Positions 1 through 7,098 are shown, counted from the stretch's first letter. The stretch is 11,486 nt of DNA from Baffinella frigidus (GCA_026770585.1 MU646442.1:370292-381777); one strand, 5' to 3'. Numbers and translations are program-made. Notes: generated by a model from the sequence alone, not told the origin.

Positions 1-116
1 TCTTCGTATACGTCGTGTACTTGGTGATATATGACTCTGGGTAGGCGACTCTCTAGAGCATCTTCTGCTCTCGTGAGTCGCCTCCCAACCCTGAGTCTAT
101 CATCTTCGTATACAGG
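1..116. repeat. Foldback element with 11-base flanking direct repeats
   Basis: Two arms of roughly 28 bases (about 32-59 and 65-98) are imperfect inverted copies of each other, built around GGCGACTC and TGCTCT, with a loop of about five bases. The word TCTTCGTATAC stands at 1-11 and again at 103-113, as a target duplication would. The left copy is at the window edge, so the true outer limit is unknown. No coding potential is seen. Target duplication is an inference. Confidence 0.55.
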
Positions 117-274
117 AACAACCCCAGGTCAACCCCAGGTCCGTACGGATGCCCTACCGTACGGTCCCAGGGATGATCCACTGGTGGGTTATTCACGAAA
201 TGACTTTAAACTTCACGGTGTGGCCAGCAGTCAGCGGTCAGCGGCCAGACAGCACTCGAGACGCTTTGGCGAAA

Positions 275-367
275 TGTCAACTTAAGAACATTCAGCCAAC
301 CAGACTGAGGCAGAGCTAGGCTGTCAACTTGAGATTAGTCAGCCAACCCGACCGAGGCAGAGCTAGG
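275..367 (+). repeat. Two tandem copies of the right end of MITE family 4
   Basis: Two adjacent units of about 46 bases each begin TGTCAACTT and end GAGGCAGAGCTAGG. The same sequence forms the right end of full elements at 10175-10309 and, in reverse, at 5746-5878. The left half of the element is missing here. Tandem end-only copies could come from unequal exchange or aborted excision. Confidence 0.7.
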
Positions 368-576
368 CTTTGGCGGCTCTTTCCAGCCGTCTGCAATCGC
401 GTGGGGGGGGAGGCGCTCTTGTCTCAATAAGTTCTCTCAACAAACACGCTGTCGGCGTATACGTCCGTAGCACACACATATACGTCATACAAAGACTCTT
501 TCCTACGAACCGTCAACGATCGAATGGAAGAAGAGCTCCCCCCTAATGAAAACCCTTCTTTTCTCCACGGCAGGGG

Positions 577-698
577 TACAGGAATACCTCGCTCACAAGA
601 AAACGCTTCCCCCTAGGACCCTACAGTAGGCCTATGCCTAGGGCCCTACGGTGGTCCTAGGGGGGGGGGCAGTTTCTTATGAGCGAGGTACCCCTGTG
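577..698 (+). mobile_element. MITE family 1, copy a (pogo/Tigger-like ends)
   Basis: The termini are CAGGAATACCTCGCTCACAA and its near inverse ending GAGGTACCCCTG, with TA at the left flank (TG at the right). The interior carries the family core CCTAGGACCCTACAGTAGG followed by CCTAGGGCCCTACGGTGG. The element is 118 bases without the target and has no reading frame, so it is non-autonomous. TA targets and a CAG...TACCTCG end are known for pogo/Tigger transposons; assignment to that group is inference from the ends only. Confidence 0.85.
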
Positions 699-1269
699 CC
701 CCAGGCACGTAGCGGGCTGCAAGCTCCCGTACTCCTAAACCCTAAAGAACATAAATTCCCACGGCTCTCTACGGATCACAGGATTTCCCGGTACCAAGTC
801 TGCCCAGATTTCCCCCCCGCCCCGGCACACAACCTGCCCGGTCCAGTTCTGACACGGACGCCGTTCGAACCTCCCCCACATCCAGGGGTGCAGTGCACAT
901 GCGCGTTTTCTCAACGTCGGTGGTGGCAGCAGCGCGCCGCCATACCCAGGTGTCCCACCCCCGTGAACGCCGCAACTGCATCCGAACCCAGCGACCCCCC
1001 CGACGCCCAGGCATGGGCACAGCCCCGGCGCTCGCTCCGGTGCTGTGCCAGAGCCCGCCTTCGAGAGACAACAAAACATGGGCCCCATCGGACCTGCGTT
1101 GCCCCCCCGCACCCAGCGACAAAGCTCACGCAGTCGGCATCGTCCCTACGCAAGGCCGAACACGGCACCCGGCAGAGGACGGGCGCTCCACGCTCATGGG
1201 TCCGCCATGTTTCTGGGGGGGCCCGTCCTCCAGTCTCCAGAAGGGTGGCAAGGGTGCGCGGGGACGTAC
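699..1269. other. GC-rich stretch without recognisable exons (probably QCR7 intron or downstream)
   Basis: Several overlapping open frames exist on both strands, but none has a recognisable motif; they reflect high GC content. A telomere-like word (CTAAACCCTAAAG) lies near 733-746. I looked on the minus strand for the missing C-terminal part of QCR7 (expected to hold a PYL-type segment and a charged helix) and did not find it. If QCR7 is intact, this stretch is part of its third intron. Confidence 0.5.
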
Positions 1270-1890
1270 CTCAGAGTGCTTAAGGCTGAGATCCATGGCG
1301 CGCTTGAGCCGCTTGTTGCGGTTCGAGAGTTCCTCGGGTGTCAACCTGGACAATGCGTGCAAGCTCAGGCGCCTGCTTAACGTCGGGCTCATGCACATGC
1401 ACCAGGTGCCAGCGCGGAGCGCCGGCCGGGGGAAGATTGGTGGCGAGACATGGCGGGGAGGTTCACCGGCTGATCGCAGTATCAACGTCCGGGTGCCAAT
1501 CGTTGCGGACGTCGTCGAGCTTGAGACCTGCCGCAAGCTCTCGCCTCAGTCCTCAAGTCACGCCCACTAGGCCCAGGCCCAACGTCGCCAGGGGGGCAGA
1601 GCCGACGCCCGCTGGCAGCTTCCACTGCCCTCTCACCGCATCTATGCAGAAAATAGGCCTGCCGAGCGGCGAATGACGAGCGGGAGGCTGCAGCGTCCCA
1701 TGGCAGCCCCCCGCCGCCCCAAGGCTGGCTGCTTTGGACCCGGCGGATCCGGCGGCTCAATATCACTGGGGGGGCACGGCTGCGGGGATCACGCGGGGGG
1801 TGGGAACGCGGAGCACGCACCGTACTTCATGAGCTCGCGCCCGACGTTGTTCTGGTACCAACGGGCAACGATCTTCACCAAGCCCGCCAT
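1270..1890 (-). CDS. QCR7: Cytochrome b-c1 complex subunit 7 (QCR7/UQCRB), three exons, 3' part missing
   Basis: QCR7 is the roughly 14 kDa matrix-side subunit of mitochondrial ubiquinol-cytochrome c reductase (complex III), where it packs on cytochrome b. Exon 1 is 1890-1821 (23 codons plus 1 base), exon 2 is 1527-1467 and exon 3 is 1345-1270, all minus strand. Donors are GTGCGT, GTGAAC and GTACGT; acceptors are GCAG|G and CCAG|G. Phases join without a break. Diagnostic family stretches are ARWYQNNVGRELMKYG in exon 1, LKLDDVRNDWHPDV in exon 2 and RNKRLKRAMDLSLKHSE in exon 3. The start at 1890 gives MAGLVK, a normal short N terminus; an upstream in-frame ATG at 1986 would add 32 unrelated residues. 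The 69 visible residues are a bit over half the usual length of about 110-125. The donor after exon 3 looks intact, so the C-terminal exon probably lies beyond the left edge. Family assignment is strong; exact exon edges are inferred. Confidence 0.9.
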
Positions 1891-2058
1891 CGCGATGGGG
1901 AAGATTTTTGCAGAGTTGACTAAAAAACTCCCGTGCAAAAAGAGGGTGTGTCTCTTATCGCTCCAAAGTTGCCGGAGTTGTACCACACCCAGGCCCTGTC
2001 AACTTGAGAATAGTCCGCCAACAAGCTGCAAACGCTCAACTGACCACAGGGCGCAGCG
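1891..2058. promoter_or_regulatory. Divergent promoter region between QCR7 and the EFCAB10-like gene
   Basis: Only 168 bases separate the two inferred start codons, so both promoters and both 5' untranslated regions must lie here or overlap. I see no clear TATA box. Much of the spacer (about 1957-2032) is a remnant of MITE family 4. Bidirectional control is inferred from the spacing alone. Confidence 0.5.
1957..2032 (+). mobile_element. MITE family 4 remnant in the divergent promoter
   Basis: The block GCTCCAAAGTTG, then TTGTACCACACCCAG, then TGTCAACTTGAGAATAGTC follows the same order and spacing as the right two thirds of the copies at 4911-5035 and 10175-10309. The terminal GAGGCAGAG is lost. 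It is an old, degraded copy. Confidence 0.7.
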
Positions 2059-5000
2059 ATGTCCAAACCCTCATCAAGCAACCCCGCGTCGAGGCGGGAT
2101 CCGCGCAGCGACTCGGAGCTCTACCTCGAGAACCACAACATCCGCGGGCTCTTCAAGGTGTGTCAGCCAGCTTCTTCACTGCGGACAGGGGAATTTGCGG
2201 TCAGTTACCTGGCGAACTGGACGGTCGCTCCAGCACAGATCCTGGACGGTCCTCCTTGTAAGGGAACAGCGGGGTGTGTGGGCAACATCCGGTCATTTGC
2301 GAGAGACCGGTGCAAACGCATTTGTGACGCGTGGAGTGTTTGGGTGCGCAGCACTGACGTTGGGCGGCTCTTGTTGGCAGCACCTGAGCACTCGGATCCT
2401 CTTCTCGAAGCCGGAGAACCCCAAGGACTTTCTCGTCGAGGAGCTCAAGAAAGTCCACGCCTGCCAGCGCGAGCAGATTGCGGTGAGAAGCAGGGAGAGG
2501 GAGGTGAAGAGAAGAGACTTTTGTTGAACTTAGGACGTCCATGAATTTAACCATGAATTTAAGGCGTACAGAGAGGGCTCGAACTAAGTACTTATATGAT
2601 ACGGAGGTGAACTGGGAGCCTTTCGGTAACCACACCACGGATCATCCCACATGGAGATCGTTGCCGCCTCCCACCAACCCTCACGGAAAGACCAAATCGT
2701 CGATTTTCAGACCTCAAATCCACCTGCAGACACCCCACATCTGGGGTGTCTGATCTTAAGTTGACAAAATCATGGTACACAATGAACTTTTGGGAACAGG
2801 TCGAGATCAATGGATTTGGTCCTCCCGTGAGGGTTGGTGGTCCCTTCACTCCTAAATCCACGCGCTCAGGGAAACCAAGGCCCTGTCGCCCCCTCCAGGC
2901 CACCTTCGTGGGTTAGCCGCAGGAGCCCTGGACCTAGCTCGCCGGGCGGCTGTGGGCACCCACCACCGTGCTATAGGTTTATTACATTGATAAACATCCA
3001 TCGCTATTTTAATATTGGGTAGCTTGAGCCCCCTGGTCTCGTCGACCCCCCCCCCCCAGCGTGCGCCGTCGGTTTATCTACTTATTAAATCTCGCGTTCT
3101 CCCCGTAATGCGGGCAGGTGCCGCCGATGTTCCAGGAGAAAGACCTGATGGCGATCTTCGGCATGTTCGACGTCACTGGGAGTGGCAAGATCTCTCAGGA
3201 GCAGGTACACCACTCTTAGATTATACCAGGTGGAAGTGCTGGAGACGAATTACAATTTATTGTGTTATTTATGCCCCCTGCCTCCGAAAGAAAGTGGGTT
3301 GACCGTCAACGGTTTTTTCGTGGCTCTCCCCACCCCAGAACCACACCCACTCAGCATGTTCGACGTCACTGGGAGTTGCAAGATCTCGCAGAAGCAGGTA
3401 CCTATCAAGACCTGAGGGGGAGGCAATCGAAAAAGTCAATTTCGACCAATTCCCCTGATTTTTCGTCAACTTTGAAGCAGTTTGACTGGTTGACCAAGGT
3501 CAAAAACGGGGTGTTCATAAGATCAGCATGTTCGACGTCACTGGGAGTGGCAAGATCTCGCAGATTCAGGTACCCCGCCACAACCTGGGGTCTGCCCAGG
3601 TTCATTCAAGGGTTTAAAATCGACGATTTGGTCCTCCCGTGAGGGTTGGTGGAACAGTCGTGCCATGTGATGAATACACGCTGCCCCCCCCCAAAGAAAT
3701 GAACACTTGCCCATAACTTTCCGCGGTCGTGCCATATGGCGAGTCTCTGGTGAATCATGAGGTTTAGTGGCGGGGTAAGACTGCGAGTAAACGTTGCTTT
3801 CTTTCCCCTGACTGGAACCACGCCAGAGCCTTGGAAGGGGTCGCCAAAAGTCAATTCATCCTCAGGGCAGTGGTTTTCAAAACTCAACAGCCGCTTTCAG
3901 ATGCGGTTTTAAAAAATCAACCCCCACCTCCAATCTGGCGTGGAAGGTGGTGTGGTTATGTTTTGTAAACGTTGCTTTCTTTCCCCGGAGGAAACGTTGC
4001 CGCTCAACAGGTTAGGAGTCACATCCTCCCCAGGTATCCGGGGATAACGTGACCAACCATTGCTGATTTTGGGCGTGTTTCCTAAGAAACAATCCAACAA
4101 TTAACCGTGTAGGGTACAGGGTGTAGGGTTTAGAAACAATCCAACAATTAACCTTCCTAAGAAACAATCCAACAATTAACCTTAGGGATTTCCCCCGTAG
4201 TGTTCTGAGTGGCTTCCTCTGAGGAAACGTTCCTTCACCGAAGTAAACGTTGCTTTCTTCCTCCTTTCTTTCGCCGCAGACTGCGAGGAAACGTTGCTTG
4301 CTTTCGCCCGGACCGGAAGGTGGCGTGGGTAGGGTGGGGGGACTACGTCGGAAGTCCCCACCCCATTGTTCCCCAACCTACTGATCCGAAAGGAAGCACG
4401 CCTTTTCCGCAGAACAAGTTCCAGTGTCCGCCTATGTTGGGAGCTCGAAGAACCTCAAGGACCTAACGGATCCACACCCTACAAACAGGTGGCGAAGGCT
4501 ATGACGAACCTGGGGATCGAGGACTACACGGCGGCGCCCGGGAACGAGCAGGTCCACGCCGACCAAACCGAGGATGCAAATCGAGCCGTTTCCTTCGAGC
4601 GGCCGGTCGTTTTCGACCGGTCGCCCGAAGGAAACGGCTAATTTTGCATTGTTGGTTTGACCCACTTCGGAGGGCTGGTGATGCGTCTGGGAACGAGCAG
4701 GTCAGGGCACACACCGTCTCCAGCTAGGGGGTCCTGGGAAGTGGCATACAGGGGTACCTCGCTCATACGAAAACGCTCGTCTCAGCCACGCCAGAGGGCT
4801 CGAAACATCACCGTTCGACGTTTTTCTGCGGAAATCCGAAGGGTTCCAAAGTCACTTTAGCCACATCTGGCTGATATAAGACAGTCATTACCCTCAAGCC
4901 TTCTGGCGTGGAGTCTATTTGGGCTCACCAATTTGGGGAGCCAGGGCTCTTTCCCGCTCCAAAGTTGACGGATTTGTACCGCGCACCCAGCATGTCAACT

Positions 5001-6307
5001 TGAGAAAAGTCAGTCATCCCGGCTGAGGCAGAGCTAGAAGGTGCGAGATAGCTTTACAGGGGTACCTCGCTGATACGAAAACGCCTCCTCCTAGGACCCT
5101 ACAGTAGGGCTATGCCTAGGGCCTTACGGTGGTCCCAGTTGGGGGAAGTTTCTTATGAGCGAGGTACCCCGGTACCTCCGCTGTGTAGAAAAACGGAGGC
5201 AGTTTTAACTTTCTTTCTCGTGGCGATGTTGCAGGTCCTGCCTATCTGGCTGTGCGTGTTGTCTTAAAGTCTGTATCCCTTAAGTGACCAGCGGGCGAAT
5301 AATCGCCCGTGGAAGCCCTAGGCAGGTCCTAGGGCCCTACGGTAGGGCGTATGCGCCTACTGGCCACTTCCGGGATAAGTGCTGTTGAAGGGGCACCCCT
5401 GTACCCCGGTACCTCCGCAAGAACACAGACCGGATTTGGGCCCCCCGTTTCTCAATTTAGTACCAGAGGGTTGACTAATTCTTGCGTTTAGTCAACCTTC
5501 TGGTACTTATTTAAGAAAACAGACACCGACTGATGTCGGAGCACCCGTGTTCTTATAGCCCAGGTACCCCTGTTTAAAAGTGAGATGCTTTGACAGGCGG
5601 GCATTTGTGTAGTAACTTTCGTGATTTTGGTCACGTGCTTGACCTGAATTAGGTCAGGAACGTGACCAACCCGCCCGATACTGGTACAAATATTTACAAC
5701 CCCACATGTAAATAGGCTCCTCTCGCATTCTCGAGTGGGCTTACTAGCTCTGCCTCAGTCGGGTGGCCTGCCTATTTTTAAGTTGACATGCGCGGTGTGG
5801 TACACATCCGTCAACTTTGGGGCGAAAAAGCGCCCGGTCTCTCTAAAGTGGTGAGATCAAATAGATTGAGAGAGAGCTACCAGGGTACCTCGCTCATAAG
5901 AAACTGCCTCCCCCTAGGACCCTACAGTAGGCCTATGCCTAGGGCCCTGTGGTGGTCCTAGGGGGGTGGGCGTTTCTTATGAGCGAGGCACCCCTGTAGG
6001 CTTACGTTTTTGACTACGGGCAGGTGGATCTCCCCATGTTCATCGCGACAAACCCAGCAGGAAATAGAGAAAATCGCGCTGCAAATGCCAATAAGCCCCT
6101 ATTTTTCTCTTTTTTTTTGCGAAACAACAAGGCCACTCCATTTCGAGTTTTCCTAAATAATCGCTCATTAGTATGATGAATTCATTGAAATCCGCTGTGC
6201 CATTAAAATCCCTCCATTTTTGGCAGGTGGATCTCCCCATGTTTATCGCGACTGCCCAGCAGGAAATGGAGAAGATCGCGCTGCGGATGCCTCCGCTGGC
6301 ACCATGA
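2059..6307 (+). CDS. EFCAB10: EFCAB10-like protein (docking domain plus one EF-hand), five exons
   Basis: Exons are 2059-2157, 2381-2482, 3118-3204, 4489-4551 and 6227-6307 (TGA at 6305-6307), giving 33+34+29+21+26 = 143 residues; all introns are phase 0 with GT donors and AG acceptors. Residues about 22-57 (YLENHNIRGLFK, then KPENPKDFLVEELKK) fit the DPY-30/RIIa-type dimerisation/docking fold known in EFCAB10. Residues 85-96 form an EF-hand loop with D1, T3, S5, G6 and I8, but Gln instead of Glu at position 12, so calcium binding is doubtful. The exiting helix VAKAMTNLGI and the C-terminal DLPMFIATAQQEMEKIAL segment follow the family order. EFCAB10 is a small protein associated with cilia and flagella, so a flagellate is likely. 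Introns 2-4 (635, 1284 and 1675 bases) hold MITEs and partial exon copies. Family call is strong; splice sites are inferred. Confidence 0.9.
2671..2840. mobile_element. MITE family 8 in intron 2 of the EFCAB10-like gene
   Basis: The arms CCACCAACCCTCACGG (from 2671) and CCGTGAGGGTTGGTGG (to 2840) are inverted copies that extend about 27 bases to ACCAAAT/ATTTGGT. Inside, 2727-2752 is a perfect hairpin with an 11-base stem CAGACACCCCA and a four-base loop. No reading frame. A fragment of the same family lies at 3616-3652. Confidence 0.75.
3355..3397 (+). pseudogene. Partial copy of exon 3 of the EFCAB10-like gene, copy 1
   Basis: Forty of 43 bases match the last 43 bases of exon 3 (3162-3204), including the EF-hand loop codons and the following GT. 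The copy begins exactly after an AG and ends in AGAAGCAG|GTACC, so it has both splice signals. At 43 bases it would shift the reading frame if spliced between exons 3 and 4, so it is probably not coding. Confidence 0.8.
3527..3569 (+). pseudogene. Partial copy of exon 3 of the EFCAB10-like gene, copy 2
   Basis: Thirty-nine of 43 bases match the end of exon 3, again starting after AG and ending CAG|GTACC. It shares ATCTCGCAG with copy 1 where exon 3 has ATCTCTCAG, so one copy probably arose from the other. The length also shifts the frame. Confidence 0.8.
3616..3652 (-). mobile_element. MITE family 8 end fragment
   Basis: AAATCGACGATTTGGTCC followed by CCCGTGAGGGTTGGTGG is the reverse complement of the left end of the element at 2671-2840. 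Only one end is present. It lies 46 bases after the second exon 3 copy. Confidence 0.65.
3819..3942 (+). mobile_element. MITE family 2, copy a
   Basis: Ends are CACGCCAGAG and TCTGGCGTG; total 124 bases. The interior has GGGGTCGCCAAAAGTCAATT and a small hairpin near AGCCGC/GCGGTT followed by TTTTAAAAAATCAACCCC. The copy at 10543-10665 has the same interior. No clear target duplication. Confidence 0.8.
4087..4181 (+). repeat. Three copies of a 20-base repeat with telomere-like spacer
   Basis: AAACAATCCAACAATTAACC stands at 4087-4106, 4134-4153 and 4162-4181. The first spacer contains TGTAGGGTTTAG, a TTTAGGG-type telomeric word. The three copies are identical, so the duplication is recent or maintained. 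Confidence 0.8.
4561..4662. mobile_element. MITE family 9 (strong foldback) just inside intron 4
   Basis: An inner stem of 26 bases (4584-4609 against 4614-4639, two mismatches) is built from AGCCGTTTCCTTCG and CGAAGGAAACGGCT around a TTTT loop. Outer arms GACCAAACC...ATGCAAA and TTTGCAT...GGTTTGACC extend it to about 100 bases. It begins nine bases after the exon 4 donor and lies between two copies of GGGAACGAGCAGGTC (4540-4554 and 4689-4703). Confidence 0.75.
4689..4703 (+). repeat. Copy of the exon 4 / intron 4 junction
   Basis: GGGAACGAGCAGGTC is identical to 4540-4554, which spans the last 12 bases of exon 4 and the first three of intron 4. It keeps a usable CAG|GT donor. A 15-base exact match so close by is unlikely to be chance. 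It may be one side of a duplication made when the foldback at 4561-4662 inserted. Confidence 0.7.
4747..4775 (+). mobile_element. MITE family 1, left-end fragment (copy b)
   Basis: TA followed by CAGGGGTACCTCGCTCATA and GAAAACGC is the left end of family 1. The core and right end are absent; a family 2 element begins 12 bases later. Confidence 0.75.
4787..4910 (+). mobile_element. MITE family 2, copy b (different interior)
   Basis: The ends CACGCCAGAG and TCTGGCGTG and the 124-base length match the copy at 3819-3942, but the interior is largely unrelated. It sits directly between a family 1 left end and a family 4 copy that lacks its left terminus. Confidence 0.7.
4911..5035 (+). mobile_element. 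MITE family 4, copy c lacking its left terminus
   Basis: From AGTCTATTTGGGCTCACCAA to GCTGAGGCAGAGCT it follows the full copy at 10175-10309, but the first dozen bases (CTCTGCCTC) are replaced by the end of the family 2 element. Confidence 0.75.
5055..5174 (+). mobile_element. MITE family 1, copy c
   Basis: TA flanks both sides. Left end is CAGGGGTACCTCGCTGATA, right end GAGCGAGGTACCCCGG. The core is in the usual orientation. The last bases merge into GGTACCTCCGC, and TACCCCGGTACCTCCGC recurs at about 5402-5418, so 5182-5400 is bracketed by a 17-base direct repeat. Confidence 0.85.
5275..5376 (+). mobile_element. MITE family 3, copy a
   Basis: Ends ATCCCTTAAGTGACCAG and CTGGCCACTTCCGGGAT are inverted repeats; 102 bases. 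Inside are a hairpin GGGCGA-ATAA-TCGCCC and then CCTAGGCAGGTCCTAGGG and CCCTACGGTAGGGC. The second copy at 7273-7374 is nearly identical. Confidence 0.8.
5457..5509. repeat. Hairpin with a 22-base stem
   Basis: TTAGTACCAGAGGGTTGACT (from 5457) pairs with AGTCAACCTTCTGGTACTTA (to 5509) with two mismatches and a nine-base loop. It may be a tiny foldback element; no other copy is in the window. Confidence 0.7.
5597..5675. repeat. Foldback structure in intron 4
   Basis: An inner stem GGTCACGTGCTTGACCT (5629-5645) pairs with AGGTCAGGAACGTGACC (5651-5667) with two mismatches; an outer GGCGGG/CCCGCC pair lies at 5597-5602 and 5670-5675. The word TGTGTAGTAA also occurs, inverted and direct, in the foldback at 10020-10156. 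Confidence 0.6.
5746..5878 (-). mobile_element. MITE family 4, copy d, full length, reverse orientation
   Basis: Read on the minus strand it runs from AGCTCTCTCTCAATCTATTT to CGACTGAGGCAGAGCT and contains CCAAAGTTGACGGA and TGTCAACTTAAAAATA in family order. It ends exactly where the next family 1 element begins. Confidence 0.8.
5878..5998 (+). mobile_element. MITE family 1, copy d
   Basis: The ends are CCAGGGTACCTCGCTCATAA and GAGCGAGGCACCCCTG with TA on both sides, and the core is standard. It ends 25 bases before the partial copy of exon 5. Confidence 0.85.
6024..6089 (+). pseudogene. Frameshifted copy of exon 5 of the EFCAB10-like gene
   Basis: This 66-base block copies the first 65 bases of the last exon (6227-6291) with its acceptor (GGGCAG|GTGGATCTCCCC). 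One extra base after ATCGCGAC shifts the frame, and other changes make the rest A-rich. If used, the protein would end with an unrelated tail and stop near 6177. The intact exon downstream is the likely functional one. Duplication of about 200 bases is the simplest origin. Confidence 0.85.
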
Positions 6308-6311
6308 TTTG

Positions 6312-6381
6312 ATGGTCAAATCACGTTTGGTGGTTTGACCATTCACGCCCTCTCTCTAGGTGGGGGTCAATTTTGACCCCC
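6312..6381. repeat. Two perfect short inverted repeats just after the EFCAB10-like stop codon
   Basis: ATGGTCAAA (6312-6320) pairs with TTTGACCAT (6334-6342), and GGGGGTCAA (6362-6370) pairs with TTGACCCCC (6373-6381) around TT. Both fall in the presumed 3' untranslated region. A role in RNA 3' end structure is possible but not shown. Confidence 0.6.
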
Positions 6382-6450
6382 CTCGCCACTTGAGGGATTC
6401 GTATCCCAGGCCTTTCCTGCGGCAGCCCTCACACCGCGTGTATCTAGAGC

Positions 6451-6573
6451 TACAGGGGGACCTCGCTCATAAGAACCCCCCCCCCTAGAACCCTACAGTA
6501 GGACCATGCCTAGGTTCCTATGGTGGTCCTAGCTAGGGGGGTGGGCGTTTCTTATGAGCGAGGTACCCCTGTA
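6451..6573 (+). mobile_element. MITE family 1, copy e
   Basis: TA flanks both sides. The ends are CAGGGGGACCTCGCTCATAA and CTTATGAGCGAGGTACCCCT; the core is standard with a run of C after the left end. Confidence 0.88.
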
Positions 6574-6663
6574 GGGGGGCGGCCGTGCCACCTCTTCCGC
6601 GGACCGTGTGTGTGTGTGTTCTCTGTGCTGTAAATTCCTCTCAAGTTATATTCCTCTCAAGTT

Positions 6664-6771
6664 ATCCCTCAAAAGGCGAGGCGGTCAAAATCGACCGCCA
6701 AGAGGTCCTAGGCAGGTCCTAGGGCCCTATGGTAGGGCGTATGGGCCTACATGTACTCGTCACTTAAGGAT
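6664..6771 (+). mobile_element. MITE family 3, copy c (variant hairpin)
   Basis: ATCCCTCAAAAGG and CGTCACTTAAGGAT are degenerate family 3 ends. The hairpin stem here is GGCGGTC/GACCGCC, a different sequence from copies a and b, but it sits in the same place, before CCTAGGCAGGTCCTAGGG. Confidence 0.7.
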
Positions 6772-6832
6772 CAAACAGTAGTTGATCCGCCCGGTGGAGA
6801 AATGGTGGCGGCTCCACAGGGCAGGGTGCATG

Positions 6833-6914
6833 TACAGGGTTGCCTCACTCATAAGGAGGCAAGGAGGGGGGGGGGGGCGTGCGACGGGAAAGCGGATAGC
6901 GAGGTACCCCTGTA
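6833..6914 (+). mobile_element. MITE family 1, degenerate copy f
   Basis: CAGGGTTGCCTCACTCATAA and GCGAGGTACCCCTG with TA on both sides mark the ends, but only about 78 bases remain and the core is replaced by a G-rich run. Confidence 0.65.
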
Positions 6915-6974
6915 CACTGTACCTACCAGCCCCACGATCAAGCACACATGTGGTACATTGTACCCCTGTGCATG

Positions 6975-7098
6975 TACAGGAGTACCTCGGCTCAATAAGA
7001 AACGCCCCCCCTCTAGGGCCCTACAGTAGGCCCATGTCGAGGGCCTTATGGTGTCCCTAGGCATGGTGGCAGTTTCTTATGCGCGAGGTACCCCTGTA
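6975..7098 (+). mobile_element. MITE family 1, copy g
   Basis: The ends are CAGGAGTACCTCGGCTCAAT and CGCGAGGTACCCCTG with TA on both sides and a slightly altered core. The sequence after it (ACCAGCC...CACACATGT, to about 7126) resembles the sequence after copy f (about 6918-6952), so element and flank were probably duplicated together. Confidence 0.8.

Larger units (their letters stand above)
3789..4308 (+). repeat. Dispersed AAACGTTGCTTTCTTTCC repeats in intron 3
   Basis: The word AAACGTTGCTTTCTTTCC occurs at 3789-3806 and 3967-3984, with close variants at 4245-4262 and 4289-4308 and shorter GAGGAAACGTT versions at about 3988 and 4222. The pyrimidine-rich tails resemble polypyrimidine tracts, but no exon follows. 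Function unknown. Confidence 0.65.

Noticed and set aside
862-875. GTTCGAACC resembling a tRNA B box
   Set aside because: No matching acceptor stem, A box or cloverleaf could be built around it.
651-1283. Plus-strand open frame of 210 codons
   Set aside because: It begins inside a MITE end, is rich in Pro, Arg and Ser without motifs, and overlaps the minus-strand QCR7 region; it reflects high GC content.
1673-2527. Plus-strand open frame of 284 codons
   Set aside because: It runs across QCR7 exon 1, the divergent promoter and the first two exons of the EFCAB10-like gene out of frame; the spliced models have clear family matches.
3015-3302. Longer exon reading through exon 3 of the EFCAB10-like gene
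   Set aside because: The EF-hand reading frame is open only from the acceptor at 3117 to the donor at 3205, and family similarity ends at those points.
4087-4308. Regularly repeated words suggesting a CRISPR array
   Set aside because: Spacing is irregular, repeats differ or are only three in number, and the context is a eukaryotic intron.
6040-6240. Minus-strand open frame of 66 codons
   Set aside because: Antisense to the duplicated exon 5 region; AT-rich and without motifs.
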